A DNA stretch of 64,000 bases, taken from positions 186,001 through 250,000 of the forward strand of contig NZ_JADOVI010000003.1 of assembly GCF_015752155.1 (NCBI RefSeq). Direction: 5' to 3'. Shown here in pieces: positions 1-10,079 of the stretch (within the stretch, counting starts at the first letter, position 1; every line of letters begins with the position of its first letter). The DNA comes from Cryobacterium sp. MP_M3. GTDB taxonomy: Bacteria > Actinomycetota > Actinomycetes > Actinomycetales > Microbacteriaceae. Position numbers and translations under genes: made by a program. The notes under the pieces were generated by a model. It worked only from the letters and a program-made list of their open reading frames with translations, was not told the origin of the DNA and did no database searches.

Positions 1-2504
1 AACGCGCCGCCGCGGTCCAGCTGGACCGTGCCGGTGAACAGGGTCGCGCTGCCGGGGCCCTGGCTGCCCGTGGCCTCCGGGTCCGGATCGGTCGCGGCCG
101 TGAGCGCCAGCGTGCTGACGTCGCTGAGCTCGTCGTTGCCCAGGCTCTTCCCGTAGACGACCTCGACGGTCACATCCTCCGGCTCCAGGCCGTTCAGGTG
201 CACGTGCGCGCGGAGGTGCAGCTCGTCGCCGACCTGCGGCACGGTCGCGACGCCGCCGGATTCGACGTGGGCCACGGCCACGCCGGGCCAGGCCGCGACG
301 ATCCGGCCCTTCCAGACGGCCAGCTCCCGGGCCGCCCGGTAGTTGTTGGCGGAGAGCCGGGCCTCGGCCTGGCCGGCCGGGCGGTAGAGCTTCTGCACGT
401 ACTCGCGCACCATCCGGCCGGCGTTCAGCTCCGGAGACAGCCCGGCGAGGGTGTGCCGGATCGACGACACCCACCTTTCGGGCACGCCGTCCGCGTTGCG
501 GTCGTAGAACCGGGGGGCGACGTGGTGCTCGATCAGCTCGTAGAGCGCGTCGGCCTCGATCCGGTCGCGCTCGGCGGAGTCGCCGGCGGCATCCGCCGAC
601 GGGATCGCCCAGCCGTTCTTGCCGTCGTAGTATTCCGGCCACCAGCCGTCGAGGATCGACAGGTTCAGCGCGCCGTTCAAGGCCGCCTTCATGCCGGACG
701 TGCCGCAGGCCTCGAGCGGCCGGAGCGGGTTGTTGAGCCAGACGTCGGTGCCCGGGTACATCAACTGCGCCATGCCGATGTTGTAGTCGGGGAGGAAGGC
801 GATCCTGGTGCGCAGTTCAGGATCGGCCGCGAACTGCACGACCTTCTGGATCAGCCGCTTGCCCTCCTCATCGGCGGGGTGGGACTTGCCGGCGATCACG
901 ATCTGGATCGGGTGCTCCGGGTGCAGCAGCAGGGCTCGGAGCCGTTCGGGGTCGTGCAGCATCAGGGTGAGCCGCTTGTAGGTCGGAACCCGGCGGGCGA
1001 AGCCGATGGTGAGCACGCTGGGGTCGAAGACCTTGCCGATCCAGGACGGCACGATGCCGCCCGGGTTCTGCACAAGCCAGGCCGCCGCGATCCGCCGGCG
1101 GGCGTCCTCGACGAACTGGAGGCGCATCTGGCCCCTGACCTGCCAGAGGTCGTCGTCGGAGACGGCGTCGGACGCCCAGTCGGCCTCGGAGGTGTCGCTG
1201 GTGCCGAGACGGTTCTGGGCGAGAGCGAGGAGTGCCGGGTCGGTCCAGGTCGGCGCGTGAACGCCGTTGGTGATCGAGGCGATCGGCACGTCCTCCGCGT
1301 CGAAGCCCGGCCAGAGTCCCTTGAACATCCGCCGGCTGACCTCGCCGTGCAGCTTGGAGACGCCGTTGGCGCGCTGCCCGAGGCGGAGGCCCATCAGCGC
1401 CATGTTGAAGACGTCGGGCGACCCGTCCTGGTAGTTCTCGGCGCCGAGCGCGAGCAGGTCGTCGACCGCCACACCCGGCAGCAGGTCGGTCTCGAAGTAG
1501 CGGCGCACCAGGCTGCGCTCGAACCGGTCGATCCCGGCCGCGACGGGCGTGTGGGTGGTGAAGACGGTCCCGGCCCGGGCGACCTGCAGGGCCTCGGAGA
1601 AGCTGAGTCCCTCGCCGATCAGGCTGGAGATGCGTTCCAGGCCGAGGAAACCGGCGTGGCCCTCGTTGGTGTGGAACACTTCGGGGTCCGGGCGGCCGTT
1701 GAGGTTGCTCCAGAGCTTCACGGCGCGCGCGCCGCCGATGCCGAGGAGCAGTTCCTGCAGCAGACGGTGCTCGCCGCCGCCTCCGTAGAGGCGGTCGGTG
1801 ACCAGGCGCAGGTCGTCCGCGTTCTCCGGGATGTCGGTGTCGAGCATGAGCAGGCGGATGCGGCCGACCATGGCCTGCCAGACCCGGGCGTGCAGCGTGC
1901 GGTTGTCCGGAAGGGCGAGGGATACCTGCACGGCCGAGCCGTCGGCCCGGCGCAGCACCGACAGAGGCAACCCGTCGGGGTCGAGCAACGGGTAGCTTTC
2001 CATCTGCCAGCCGTCGGGCGAGATCGCCTGGCTGAAGTAGCCGGCGCGGTAGAACAGCCCGACGCCGACCAGCGGCACGCCGAGGTCGGAGGCGCTCTTC
2101 AGGTGGTCTCCGGCGAGGATGCCCAGCCCGCCCGAGTATTGCGGCAGCGCGGCAGCGATGCCGAACTCCGGGGAGAAATACGCGATCGACTCCGGCTTCT
2201 CACCCTCGAGTCCCTGGTACCATCGCGGCTGCTCGAGGTAGTCCCGGAGGTCGGCGCGGACGGAGTTCACCCAGGACACGTAGTCGTGGTCGCGGGAGAG
2301 AGCCTCGAGCCTGGCCGGGTCCACGGACCCGAGCAGCGCCACCGGGTCGGCGCCGATCTCACGCCACAGCTCGGGGGCTATGTGCTCGAACAGCTGGCGG
2401 GTCGGCTCATGCCAGGACCAGCGCAGGTTGCCCGCCAGCTCATCGAGCGCTGCAAGCGACTCGGGCAGGACGGTACGGACGGTAAATTTGCGGATCGCCT
2501 TCAC
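1..2504 (-). CDS. glgP: Glycogen/alpha-glucan phosphorylase, 3' end beyond window
   Basis: Catalyses phosphorolysis of alpha-1,4-glucan to glucose-1-phosphate (GT35 family, PLP enzyme). About 834 codons lie in the window, close to the usual full length of the actinobacterial long form. An N-terminal DUF3417-like region (SLAALDELAGNLRWSWHEP) is followed by the phosphorylase fold; HTNEGHAGF is visible, and the PLP-lysine motif EACGTSGMKAALNG lies near residue 605. The GTG start (VKAIRKFTV) is chosen because homology begins there and a TAGGCT hexamer stands 7 bases upstream, suggesting a leaderless transcript. It is divergent from glgE with only 81 bases between the two starts, which fits co-ordinated control of glycogen turnover. 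No defect is seen; only the last residues are missing. Confidence 0.93.
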   Translation of the reverse strand, partial: MKAIRKFTVRTVLPESLAALDELAGNLRWSWHEPTRQLFEHIAPELWREIGADPVALLGSVDPARLEALSRDHDYVSWVNSVRADLRDYLEQPRWYQGLEGEKPESIAYFSPEFGIAAALPQYSGGLGILAGDHLKSASDLGVPLVGVGLFYRAGYFSQAISPDGWQMESYPLLDPDGLPLSVLRRADGSAVQVSLALPDNRTLHARVWQAMVGRIRLLMLDTDIPENADDLRLVTDRLYGGGGEHRLLQELLLGIGGARAVKLWSNLNGRPDPEVFHTNEGHAGFLGLERISSLIGEGLSFSEALQVARAGTVFTTHTPVAAGIDRFERSLVRRYFETDLLPGVAVDDLLALGAENYQDGSPDVFNMALMGLRLGQRANGVSKLHGEVSRRMFKGLWPGFDAEDVPIASITNGVHAPTWTDPALLALAQNRLGTSDTSEADWASDAVSDDDLWQVRGQMRLQFVEDARRRIAAAWLVQNPGGIVPSWIGKVFDPSVLTIGFARRVPTYKRLTLMLHDPERLRALLLHPEHPIQIVIAGKSHPADEEGKRLIQKVVQFAADPELRTRIAFLPDYNIGMAQLMYPGTDVWLNNPLRPLEACGTSGMKAALNGALNLSILDGWWPEYYDGKNGWAIPSADAAGDSAERDRIEADALYELIEHHVAPRFYDRNADGVPERWVSSIRHTLAGLSPELNAGRMVREYVQKLYRPAGQAEARLSANNYRAARELAVWKGRIVAAWPGVAVAHVESGGVATVPQVGDELHLRAHVHLNGLEPEDVTVEVVYGKSLGNDELSDVSTLALTAATDPDPEATGSQGPGSATLFTGTVQLDRGGA

Positions 2505-2511
2505 GGACCCA

Positions 2512-2517
2512 AGCCTA
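2512..2517 (-). promoter_or_regulatory. Predicted -10 element of glgP (leaderless)
   Basis: TAGGCT on the minus strand is followed by 7 bases and then the GTG start of glgP. The spacing would place transcription initiation at or next to the start codon. It faces away from the glgE element 56 bases away. Confidence 0.5.
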
Positions 2518-2573
2518 GGGCCGGGATGTGTCCATTGCGTTAATGCGCACCGCACCGGGCCGACATTTCGCGC

Positions 2574-2579
2574 TACGGT
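2574..2579 (+). promoter_or_regulatory. Predicted -10 element of glgE (leaderless)
   Basis: TACGGT, then exactly six bases (CATTAC), then the GTG start of glgE. There is no Shine-Dalgarno sequence in the gap. I see no convincing -35 box. Confidence 0.5.
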
Positions 2580-2585
2580 CATTAC

Positions 2586-4706
2586 GTGGCTAAGACAGTA
2601 AAACGCGCAGGCGCGGCTCCTGAATCCTCCGGTGCGACCCGGACCATCCCGAAAACCACCGCGGCGGCACGGCAGGCAGCGGCCGCGGCCGCAGCGACGC
2701 CGGCTCCCCGGACGACGCGGATCGGGCGCATCCCGATCCTTGACCTGTCCCCGCAACTGCCCGACAACCTGTGGCCGGTCAAGGCGTTCACCGGAGAGGT
2801 CGTGCCCTTCGGCGCGACGGCGTTCCGGGAGGGCCACGACCTGATCGGCGCCATGCTGCTGCTGACCAGCCCAGACGGCACGCTCACCCGTCACCTGATG
2901 AGCCCTGGCGCGCCGGGGACCGACCGCTGGGAAACCAAGGTCCTCCTGGGCAGCCAGGGCCGGTGGGAGTACCGTGTTCGCGCCTACGCGGACGACTGGG
3001 CCACCTGGCACCACAACGCGTCGGTGAAGATTCCGGCGGGGATCGACGTCGAACTCATGTTCCTGATCGGCGCCGAACTGCTCACGAACGCCGGAACGGA
3101 CAAGGGCCGCCCCGTGGCCGAACGGCGGCTGTTCACCGCGGCGGCGAAGACACTCGGCGACGTCACCGCATCCGTCGACTCCCGTTTCACCGTCCTGTCC
3201 GATCCCAAGGTACTGGCCGCCGTCGCCGTGCGGCCGATCACCGGACTGGATTCGGTCTCGGAGCCGCGCACGATCCTGGTCGAGCGCCTCCGTGCCGGCG
3301 TCGGCTCCTGGTACGAGTTCTTCCCCCGGTCCGAAGGCGCCGTGCGCCGCGAGGACGGCTCCTGGCAGAGCGGCACCTTCCGCACCGCGGCGAAGCGCCT
3401 GCCGGCCGTGGCCGCCATGGGGTTCGACGTGGTCTACCTGCCGCCGATCCATCCGATCGGCCGCGCGTTCCGTAAGGGGCCGAACAATACGCTGGGCGCC
3501 GGCCCGGACGACCCGGGATCGCCCTGGGCGATCGGCTCGGCCGAGGGCGGCCACGACGCCATCCACCCCGACCTGGGCACCCTGGCAGACTTCACCTTCT
3601 TCCAGGGCGCAGCGAAGGACAGCGGGGTGGAGATCGCCATCGACCTGGCGCTCCAGGCCTCCCCCGACCACCCGTGGGTGACCGAGCATCCGGAGTGGTT
3701 CACGACACTCCCGGACGGGTCGATCGCCTACGCGGAGAACCCGCCGAAGAAATACCAGGACATCTACCCGATCAACTTCGACAACGACCCGGCCGGCATC
3801 CGCGCCGAGGTGTTGCGGATCGTGCGGCACTGGATCGACGCCGGGGTGAAGATCTTCCGGGTCGACAACCCGCACACCAAACCGCTCGACTTCTGGGAGT
3901 GGCTGATCGCCACGATCGCCGACGAGGCGCCGGACGTGTTCTTCCTGGCCGAGGCGTTCACCCGGCCGGCGCTGCTGCAGGGACTGGGCAAGGTCGGTTT
4001 CCAGCAGTCGTACACGTACTTCACCTGGCGCAACACGAAGGAGGAACTCGAGGAGTTCTTCGACGGCCTCGCCCATGAGACGGCCGACTTCGTGCGCCCG
4101 AACCTGTTCGTGAACACCCCCGACATCCTCTCCGAGTACCTGCAGTTCGGCGGCCCGGCCGCGTTCAAGATCCGCGCCGCCCTGGCCGCCACCGCCGCGC
4201 CGACCTGGGGCCTGTACAGCGGATTCGAGCTCTACGAGTCCGTGGCCCGCCCCGGCGCCGAGGAGAACATCGACAACGAGAAGTACCAGTACCGTCCGCG
4301 GGACTTCGCGGCGGCGGAGAAGCACGGCGCCTCGCTGGCGCCGTACCTCACCCGGCTCAACCGGATCCGGGCCGAGCACCCGGCACTCGGCCAGTTGCGC
4401 AACCTCGACATCCACGCCAGCGAAGACGAGGCGATGCTGGTCTACAGCAAGTTCCTCGACGCGCCGTTCACCGGCACGGGCGAGCCCGACGCGCTGATCA
4501 TCGTCGCCAACGTCGACCCACACTCCGTGCGGCAGACCGTGGTGCACCTCGACGTCACCCGGTTCGGCATCCTCGAGGGCGCGTCGTTCGAGGTCGAGGA
4601 CCTGATCACCGGTGCCAGCTGGACCTGGACCGCCGATAACTTCGTGCGCCTCGACGCATTCACCGAACCGGTGCACATCCTGCACGTGAAGGGACCAGTC
4701 AGATGA
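2586..4706 (+). CDS. glgE: Alpha-1,4-glucan:maltose-1-phosphate maltosyltransferase GlgE
   Basis: Extends alpha-glucan using maltose-1-phosphate (GH13 subfamily 3). The protein has 706 residues. The first 45 or so are basic, low-complexity and alanine-rich, and homology starts near [20 protein letters not shown]. The catalytic core shows [15 protein letters not shown], the nucleophile motif [14 protein letters not shown] (Asp in RVDN), and the acid/base Glu in [10 protein letters not shown]. It starts with GTG and overlaps glgB by ATGA, so the two are translationally coupled. The maltose-1-phosphate suppliers TreS/Pep2 or GlgM are not in the window, so they must be elsewhere if the pathway is complete. 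Confidence 0.95.
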   Translation: MAKTVKRAGAAPESSGATRTIPKTTAAARQAAAAAAATPAPRTTRIGRIPILDLSPQLPDNLWPVKAFTGEVVPFGATAFREGHDLIGAMLLLTSPDGTLTRHLMSPGAPGTDRWETKVLLGSQGRWEYRVRAYADDWATWHHNASVKIPAGIDVELMFLIGAELLTNAGTDKGRPVAERRLFTAAAKTLGDVTASVDSRFTVLSDPKVLAAVAVRPITGLDSVSEPRTILVERLRAGVGSWYEFFPRSEGAVRREDGSWQSGTFRTAAKRLPAVAAMGFDVVYLPPIHPIGRAFRKGPNNTLGAGPDDPGSPWAIGSAEGGHDAIHPDLGTLADFTFFQGAAKDSGVEIAIDLALQASPDHPWVTEHPEWFTTLPDGSIAYAENPPKKYQDIYPINFDNDPAGIRAEVLRIVRHWIDAGVKIFRVDNPHTKPLDFWEWLIATIADEAPDVFFLAEAFTRPALLQGLGKVGFQQSYTYFTWRNTKEELEEFFDGLAHETADFVRPNLFVNTPDILSEYLQFGGPAAFKIRAALAATAAPTWGLYSGFELYESVARPGAEENIDNEKYQYRPRDFAAAEKHGASLAPYLTRLNRIRAEHPALGQLRNLDIHASEDEAMLVYSKFLDAPFTGTGEPDALIIVANVDPHSVRQTVVHLDVTRFGILEGASFEVEDLITGASWTWTADNFVRLDAFTEPVHILHVKGPVR

Positions 4707-6964
4707 AGCACGGCCACCAGGATCCAGGCACCAAGAAGGATCCAGCCACCACGACGGATGCCTCCCCGGCGCTGCCGGTCATCCCCGCCCAGATCCTCGA
4801 AGCAGTCGCGGAAGGCCGGTACTACAACCCGCACGAGATCCTGGGCCAGCACCTGCTGAGCCTGTCCGGCGCCGGCACCGTCAGCGACCCGCTCACGGTC
4901 ATCCGTGCCCTGCGGCCGCTCGCCACCGAGGTCTTCGCCATCCTCTCCACCGGCGCGCACATCGAACTGGCGCACCTCGGCCACGGGATCTGGCAGGGCG
5001 TCAGCACCCTGGGACTGCACGACTACACCCTCGAGGCTCGTTACAGCGATGCCCCGACCTGGGTCGTCGACGACCCATACCGGTTCCTGCCCACCCTCGG
5101 CGAACTCGACCTGCACCTGATCGGCGAGGGCCGCCACGAACGCCTCTGGGACGTGCTCGGCGCGCACTACCGGGCGCACGCCGGCGCGATGGGCACGACC
5201 ACCGGCACATCGTTCTCGGTCTGGGCTCCGCACGCCCGGGCGGTGCGGGTGATCGGCGACTTCAACGGCTGGAGCGGCGTGCTCCACTCCATGCGCAACA
5301 TGGGCAGCACGGGCGTCTGGGAGCTGTTCGTGCCCGGCCTCACCGCCGGCTCCAACTACAAGTTCGAGCTGCTCGCCCAGTCGGGCGACTGGGTGCGCAA
5401 GGCCGATCCGATGGCCCGGTACACCGAGATCCCGCCGAAGACGGCGTCGGTCATCGGCGAGACCCGGTACGAGTGGGCGGATGCCGCCTGGCTGACCGCG
5501 CGCGGGGCGACCGACCAGCACAACCGCCCGATGAGCATCTACGAGATGCACGTCGGGTCGTGGCGTCCCGGGCTCGGCTACCGCGACCTCGCGGACGAAC
5601 TCATCTCCTACCTCGAGGAGCTCGCCTACACCCACGTCGAGTTCATGCCGCTGTCCGAGCATCCGTTCGGCGGCTCCTGGGGCTACCAGGTCACCGGGTA
5701 CTACGCGCCGACCAGCCGATTCGGCCACCCCGACGACCTGCGCTACCTGATCGACCGGCTGCACCAGGCCGGCATCGGCGTGATCATGGACTGGGTCCCC
5801 GGGCACTTCCCGAAGGACGACTTCGCCCTGGCCCGATTCGACGGCCAGGCTCTCTACGAACACCCCGACCCGCGCCGCGGCGAGCAGATGGACTGGGGCA
5901 CCTACGTCTTCGACTTCGGCCAGAAGCAGGTGCGCAACTTCCTCGTCGCGAACGCCCTCTACTGGCTCGAGGAATTCCACATCGACGGCCTGCGCGTCGA
6001 CGCCGTCGCCTCCATGCTCTACCTGGACTACTCCCGCGAAGACGGCCAGTGGGAGCCGAACATCTACGGCGGGAACGAGAACCTCGAGGCGATCAGCCTC
6101 CTCCAGGAGATCACCGCCACGGCCTACAAGCGCAACCCCGGAACGGTGATGATCGCCGAGGAGTCGACGAACTGGGGCGGGGTGACCGCACCGACCTCCG
6201 GCGGCGGGCTCGGCTTCGGCTTCAAGTGGAACATGGGCTGGATGCACGACTCCCTGGAGTACATGCAGGTCGACCCGATGTACCGGGCCTACCACCACAA
6301 CGAGATGACGTTCTCGTTCGTCTACGCCTTCAGCGAGAACTTCCTGCTGCCGATCAGCCACGACGAGGTCGTGCACGGCAAAGGTTCCCTCGTCGCGAAG
6401 ATGCCGGGCGATTCGTGGCAGCAGCTTGCGAATGTGCGCGCGTACCTCTCGTTCATGTGGGCCCACCCGGGCAAGCAGCTGCTCTTCATGGGCCAGGAAT
6501 TCGGCCAGCGGTCGGAGTGGAGCGAGTCGCGGGGCCTCGACTGGTGGATGCTGGACCAGCCCGCCCACCGCGGGCTGTTCAACCTCGTCGGCGCCCTCAA
6601 CCGCACCTACCGGGACAATGCGAGCCTGTGGGCGCGCGACAACGAACCGGGCGGTTTCGAGCTGCTCGACGGCGGAGCCGCCGCCCAGAACGTGATCTCG
6701 TTCCTGCGCTGGGACAACGACGGCAACCCCGTCGCCTGCCTGTTCAATTTCTCCGGGCAGCCGCACACCGGCTACCGGGTCGGCCTGCCGTTCGCCGGGG
6801 TGTGGGACGAGATCGTCAACACGGACGCGGAGATCTTCGGCGGCTCCGGCGTGGGCAACCTCGGCGCCGTGGACGCGGTCGACGAGCCCTGGGCCGGCCG
6901 GCCGGCATCCGCGACCCTCACCCTGCCGCCGCTCGCCGGCCTCTGGTTGCGCCTGCGTCGCTGA
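4703..6964 (+). CDS. glgB: 1,4-alpha-glucan branching enzyme GlgB
   Basis: Introduces alpha-1,6 branches into the linear glucan made by GlgE. The protein has 753 residues. An N-terminal beta-sandwich (residues about 25-120) precedes a CBM48 module ([19 protein letters not shown]) and the GH13 barrel. Catalytic motifs are visible: nucleophile Asp in [17 protein letters not shown], Glu in [11 protein letters not shown], and [14 protein letters not shown]. It overlaps the glgE stop codon by ATGA, and the pair forms a two-gene operon. A long hairpin follows 11 bases after the stop and probably ends the transcript. Everything needed for activity appears intact. Confidence 0.96.
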   Translation: MKHGHQDPGTKKDPATTTDASPALPVIPAQILEAVAEGRYYNPHEILGQHLLSLSGAGTVSDPLTVIRALRPLATEVFAILSTGAHIELAHLGHGIWQGVSTLGLHDYTLEARYSDAPTWVVDDPYRFLPTLGELDLHLIGEGRHERLWDVLGAHYRAHAGAMGTTTGTSFSVWAPHARAVRVIGDFNGWSGVLHSMRNMGSTGVWELFVPGLTAGSNYKFELLAQSGDWVRKADPMARYTEIPPKTASVIGETRYEWADAAWLTARGATDQHNRPMSIYEMHVGSWRPGLGYRDLADELISYLEELAYTHVEFMPLSEHPFGGSWGYQVTGYYAPTSRFGHPDDLRYLIDRLHQAGIGVIMDWVPGHFPKDDFALARFDGQALYEHPDPRRGEQMDWGTYVFDFGQKQVRNFLVANALYWLEEFHIDGLRVDAVASMLYLDYSREDGQWEPNIYGGNENLEAISLLQEITATAYKRNPGTVMIAEESTNWGGVTAPTSGGGLGFGFKWNMGWMHDSLEYMQVDPMYRAYHHNEMTFSFVYAFSENFLLPISHDEVVHGKGSLVAKMPGDSWQQLANVRAYLSFMWAHPGKQLLFMGQEFGQRSEWSESRGLDWWMLDQPAHRGLFNLVGALNRTYRDNASLWARDNEPGGFELLDGGAAAQNVISFLRWDNDGNPVACLFNFSGQPHTGYRVGLPFAGVWDEIVNTDAEIFGGSGVGNLGAVDAVDEPWAGRPASATLTLPPLAGLWLRLRR

Positions 6965-6975
6965 CCTCCTGTTCA

Positions 6976-7038
6976 CCGCGAGAGTGCAGAATCGGCCGCT
7001 TCAGAAGAACTGAAGGGGCCGATTCTGTACTCTCGCGG
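6976..7038. terminator. 63-base near-perfect hairpin between convergent glgB and cnoX-like genes
   Basis: The arms 6976-6997 and 7017-7038 pair over 22 positions with one G.T pair. After a G/G mismatch the stem continues as CTTCAG/CTGAAG (6999-7004 with 7010-7015) around the loop AAGAA. It lies between two genes that converge, so it may act as a bidirectional terminator. There is no real U-tract on either side, which is common in actinobacteria. It could instead be a copy of a dispersed extragenic palindrome. Confidence 0.7.
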
Positions 7039-7058
7039 AAGGAAAAGGGTCGGGAGGG

Positions 7059-8033
7059 TCAGTAGAGCAGGGCGGTCAGGCGGGACCGGGTCGGCGCAAC
7101 GCGCGGGTCATCCCGGCCGATGACCTCGAACAGGTCGAGGATGCGCTCGCGGATCCTGTTCTTGCCGGCGGGGTCCTGGGTCGGGAACAGAGCCAGCAGG
7201 CGGTCGAACGCGTCCTCGACATGCCCGCCGGACAGGTCCAGGTCGGCGACGAGCAGCTGGGCGTCGAGATCCCCGGGCGCCGCAGCGGCCTCCGCGCGGA
7301 TCTCGGCCAGGGTCCTGCCCTGCAACCGGGCGAGCAGGCCGACCTGGGCGAGGCCGGCAATGGCCATCTGGTCGCGCGGGTCCTGGGCGACCGCGGTCTT
7401 GTAGAGTGCGGTCGCGGCGGCGTAGTCGCCACGCTCGATGGCCTCGTACGCCTCACGGTGCAGCGGCGGCAGCTCGGGCTCGACCGGCACCGGCGCCTCC
7501 GCCGCGTCGTCGCCCTCCCCCGTGGGCTCCGGGGCAACGGCGGTGCCCGTGACTCCGTGCTCGGCCGCGAGCTGCAGCACGCGCTGGAGCACCTCACGGA
7601 CCTGGCCCTCGGGGATCGCCCCGTTGAAGAGCTGCACCGGCTGGCCGCCGATGACCGCGGCGACGGTCGGGATCGACTGGGCCTGGAACGCCTGGGTCAA
7701 CTGCGGATTGGAGTCGACGTCGACCTTGGCCAGCACGAACCGGCCCTCGTACTCGGCGACGAGCTTCTCGAGGATGGGGGTGAGCTGCTTGCACGGCTCG
7801 CACCATTCGGCCCACAGGTCAACGATGACGGGCACCGTCATGGACAGCTCGAGCACCTCGCCGAAGTTCGCGTCGGTGCCCTCCAGGGTGAGGCTCGGCA
7901 CCGGCACGGCGGCCGGCGCTGCCCCGGCTGCCGCAGCGGGTGCCCCCGGCGTGGAAACCGGTGGACGGTTCACCAGGGACGAGAGGTCGACGGCTCCGCG
8001 CATGTTGACGCCGGACGGTGGCACAAGACTCAT
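7059..8033 (-). CDS. Thioredoxin-TPR co-chaperone, CnoX/YbbN-like
   Basis: A cytoplasmic protein of 324 residues with a thioredoxin domain at about 45-155 and a TPR-like helical domain at about 180-320 (HREAYEAIERGDYAAATALYKTAV). The thioredoxin active site reads WAEWCEPCKQL, so CEPC replaces the usual CGPC (Cys78 and Cys81). YbbN/CnoX family members join a thioredoxin fold to TPRs and act as redox-linked holdases; that role is inferred here. The N-terminal 40 residues are Ala/Pro-rich. The start codon overlaps the stop of the upstream gene (ATGA), so the two minus-strand genes are coupled. An alternative start at Met11 is possible. Confidence 0.85.
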   Translation of the reverse strand: MSLVPPSGVNMRGAVDLSSLVNRPPVSTPGAPAAAAGAAPAAVPVPSLTLEGTDANFGEVLELSMTVPVIVDLWAEWCEPCKQLTPILEKLVAEYEGRFVLAKVDVDSNPQLTQAFQAQSIPTVAAVIGGQPVQLFNGAIPEGQVREVLQRVLQLAAEHGVTGTAVAPEPTGEGDDAAEAPVPVEPELPPLHREAYEAIERGDYAAATALYKTAVAQDPRDQMAIAGLAQVGLLARLQGRTLAEIRAEAAAAPGDLDAQLLVADLDLSGGHVEDAFDRLLALFPTQDPAGKNRIRERILDLFEVIGRDDPRVAPTRSRLTALLY

Positions 8034-9847
8034 GGAAGCTCCGTGGATGAGATCAGACCCTGGGCGAAGCCAAGGAGGACGATTTTTTCGGATGAACCGG
8101 CGGCCGGCACATGGAACAGGAGCTGGTCGCCGTAGGTGCTCTGGATTCCCTTTGCGGTTGCCGGCACGCCCGACAGGGCCTTGCTGGCGCCCTCCGGGCT
8201 GACCGTCGCGCCCGCATCGACCGGTTTCACGGTCTCGGTCTCGGTGATGCTGACGGCGACGATGCTCCCGGAGTCGTTCGTGGCCAGGGCCACCGGTGAA
8301 CCGGCGCCGACGGCGGCGGCGAAGTCGATCGACGCGGTCGTCGGGAGGGCGGCCCGCTTCTCGTTCTTCTTGTCGAGTCCCACCTGGGTACGGAAGGTGT
8401 CGCCCTTCACCTGGAACAGGCCGTAAGACGGGCTCTTGTCCCCTTGGAGCAGGATGTCGGCGTAGGCCGCCGCCACCTCGCCCGGCGGCAGGAGCAGCAG
8501 TTTCGAGTCGGGGGCGATGATCGGCGCGCCGATGGTCGCCGGGGCGACATCCGGCACCTTCGCCGCGGCCTCGAGTTGCACCGCGTACTCGATCAGGTAG
8601 GCCGAGCGGGGCGTCGCCTGCCTCAGCACGATGGCCGTCGGTGCGACAGCGGCATCGTCCGCGCTCTGGATGACCGTCATCACGACCCGCGGCCAGGTCG
8701 AGGATTGCTGGGGAAGCGTGAGCGTCAGCGGGGACGCCGGCAACGCGGGCAACGCGGGGTAGTCGGCGATGGCGGCCCGGATCTTGTAGTTGGCGAGGCG
8801 CTGTTCCAACGCCGGGCCGGTGAACCGGGCAGCGAGGGCGTCACCGCCCAGCTTGGCGTCCGCGTCGGTGGTGAGAACGGCGATCCGTCGCACGATGCGT
8901 TCGAGCTGGGGCACGGTCACTGCGGGCGGCGGCACGTCCTTGACGGCCTTGGGCACGTCGGTCGCGGCGGCGGTCGCGGTGGCTGCCGCATCGGGCGTCG
9001 CCGGGGATTTCGGCCAGAAGTCCGCGGAGCAACCGCTCAGCACGAGGCCGGTCACCAGGAGGACCGGTACGGTGGCGACGAATTTGCGGGTGATGGAACG
9101 GCGCGGACCGGTGATCTCGCTCGCCTTGATCGACTTGGGCCGGGGAACCCGGGGCAGCCGCGGCATCCGCGGCCCGCGCGGCAGGTTTCGGCGGGGACCG
9201 TGGGAACGGCGCAGGTGGATGAGCGCCCACAGGTAGAGGATCAGCCCGATGACGGCGAACGCGCCACCGCCGGCGATCAGGGGACCGGCCATCGGCGTGG
9301 AGTTGTCGGTGGGCCAGGTGAGCGTGATCTTCGTCGGTGCGGGCTTCGTGCCGTCCGAGGCGACGATGACCGAGATCCCGTCGGGCACGTTGATGGTGGT
9401 GGTCAGCGAGCCCTTGCCGCTGAACTCCTGCAGCCACAGGTCGGAGCCGACCGGATCGGTGCTCGGTCGTGCATCGGGGGCACCGGCGGGAGCATCCGTC
9501 GGCGCTTCACCGGCCGCCGCCGGCGCCTCGGTGAGCTTGCTGCTCAGCCTGGCGGTGTTCCTGACCTGGCGGATGTCGTCGTAGGGTTCGTCGGCGAGCC
9601 ACGCCTTGACGTCGCCCGACCGTCCGTAGGCGGCGAACACGGTGTCTGACCCGGTGATGGTGAGCGTCTGGCTGCCGGGGAAGGCGGTGAGGGCGCTGGG
9701 CTCGATGACCGCGAACCGGACATCGTCGGCGACCGTGGCGCTGAGGCTCGTGGAGGCCGGTTCAAGAAAGACCGTCCGCTGGGCGATGCCGAGAACGATC
9801 ATCACGGCCGCGAGGACGAATGCCACAATGGCAAGAACAAAACGCAC
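8030..9847 (-). CDS. Membrane protein fused to a lipoprotein-like domain, function unknown
   Basis: I do not recognise a named family. The GTG start is set by AGGAGG six bases upstream, giving 605 residues. Seen in order: TM1 (about 3-25); an extracytoplasmic region (26-188) with a Pro/Ala/Thr-rich stretch; TM2 (about 189-211, GGGAFAVIGLILYLWALIHL); a very basic Arg/Pro loop (212-255); and a third hydrophobic segment that reads as a complete lipoprotein signal (ITRKFVATVPVLLVTGLVL followed by SGC, Cys273). A soluble C-terminal region of about 330 residues ends the protein. The frame is open throughout, so this is a fusion rather than a frameshift. If signal peptidase II cuts at Cys273, one gene would yield two proteins. 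It is translationally coupled to the thioredoxin-TPR gene. Confidence 0.75.
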   Translation of the reverse strand: MRFVLAIVAFVLAAVMIVLGIAQRTVFLEPASTSLSATVADDVRFAVIEPSALTAFPGSQTLTITGSDTVFAAYGRSGDVKAWLADEPYDDIRQVRNTARLSSKLTEAPAAAGEAPTDAPAGAPDARPSTDPVGSDLWLQEFSGKGSLTTTINVPDGISVIVASDGTKPAPTKITLTWPTDNSTPMAGPLIAGGGAFAVIGLILYLWALIHLRRSHGPRRNLPRGPRMPRLPRVPRPKSIKASEITGPRRSITRKFVATVPVLLVTGLVLSGCSADFWPKSPATPDAAATATAAATDVPKAVKDVPPPAVTVPQLERIVRRIAVLTTDADAKLGGDALAARFTGPALEQRLANYKIRAAIADYPALPALPASPLTLTLPQQSSTWPRVVMTVIQSADDAAVAPTAIVLRQATPRSAYLIEYAVQLEAAAKVPDVAPATIGAPIIAPDSKLLLLPPGEVAAAYADILLQGDKSPSYGLFQVKGDTFRTQVGLDKKNEKRAALPTTASIDFAAAVGAGSPVALATNDSGSIVAVSITETETVKPVDAGATVSPEGASKALSGVPATAKGIQSTYGDQLLFHVPAAGSSEKIVLLGFAQGLISSTELP

Positions 9848-10079
9848 GTAAACCCTCCTGTGTCGCCGGCCGCCGGGTGCACGCACTCGCACGCACCGCC
9901 CGGATTCGAGCCCGGGGTGCAGCAGACAGGACGTCTCACGATACTGGGTGCCGCTGAGAGGCGCCTAATAGCCCCTGAACTCGGGACGCGCCCCGGTCTC
10001 CTGGACAGACTAAAATTATCACGGCCCTGCCCTACGTGAACCCGAATGCGGGGTCAGAGTCCCATTATGAGGAGATAGC
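9848..10079. promoter_or_regulatory. Divergent intergenic region upstream of the DivIVA-like gene
   Basis: This 232-base gap separates the minus-strand fusion gene from the plus-strand coiled-coil gene. It holds a good -10-like sequence, TAAAAT (10011-10016), 64 bases before the coiled-coil start, and AGGAGGGTTTAC serving the fusion gene. GAGGAGATAGC precedes the plus-strand GTG. No clear -35 box is visible. Confidence 0.4.

Noticed and set aside
198..2543. Long plus-strand open frame of 781 codons
   Set aside because: It is antisense to glgP, whose minus-strand translation matches glycogen phosphorylase along its whole length. The plus-strand product is low-complexity Arg/Gly/Val-rich with no recognisable domain.
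5473..7065. Plus-strand open frame overlapping glgB in another register
   Set aside because: An Arg/Pro-rich translation typical of shifted frames in GC-rich DNA; glgB has full family motifs.
8030..9847. Two genes fused by a frameshift or sequencing error
   Set aside because: The frame is open without a stop between the halves, and there is no in-frame start right at the lipoprotein signal (the nearest ATG is about 45 residues earlier). A true fusion is the simpler reading.
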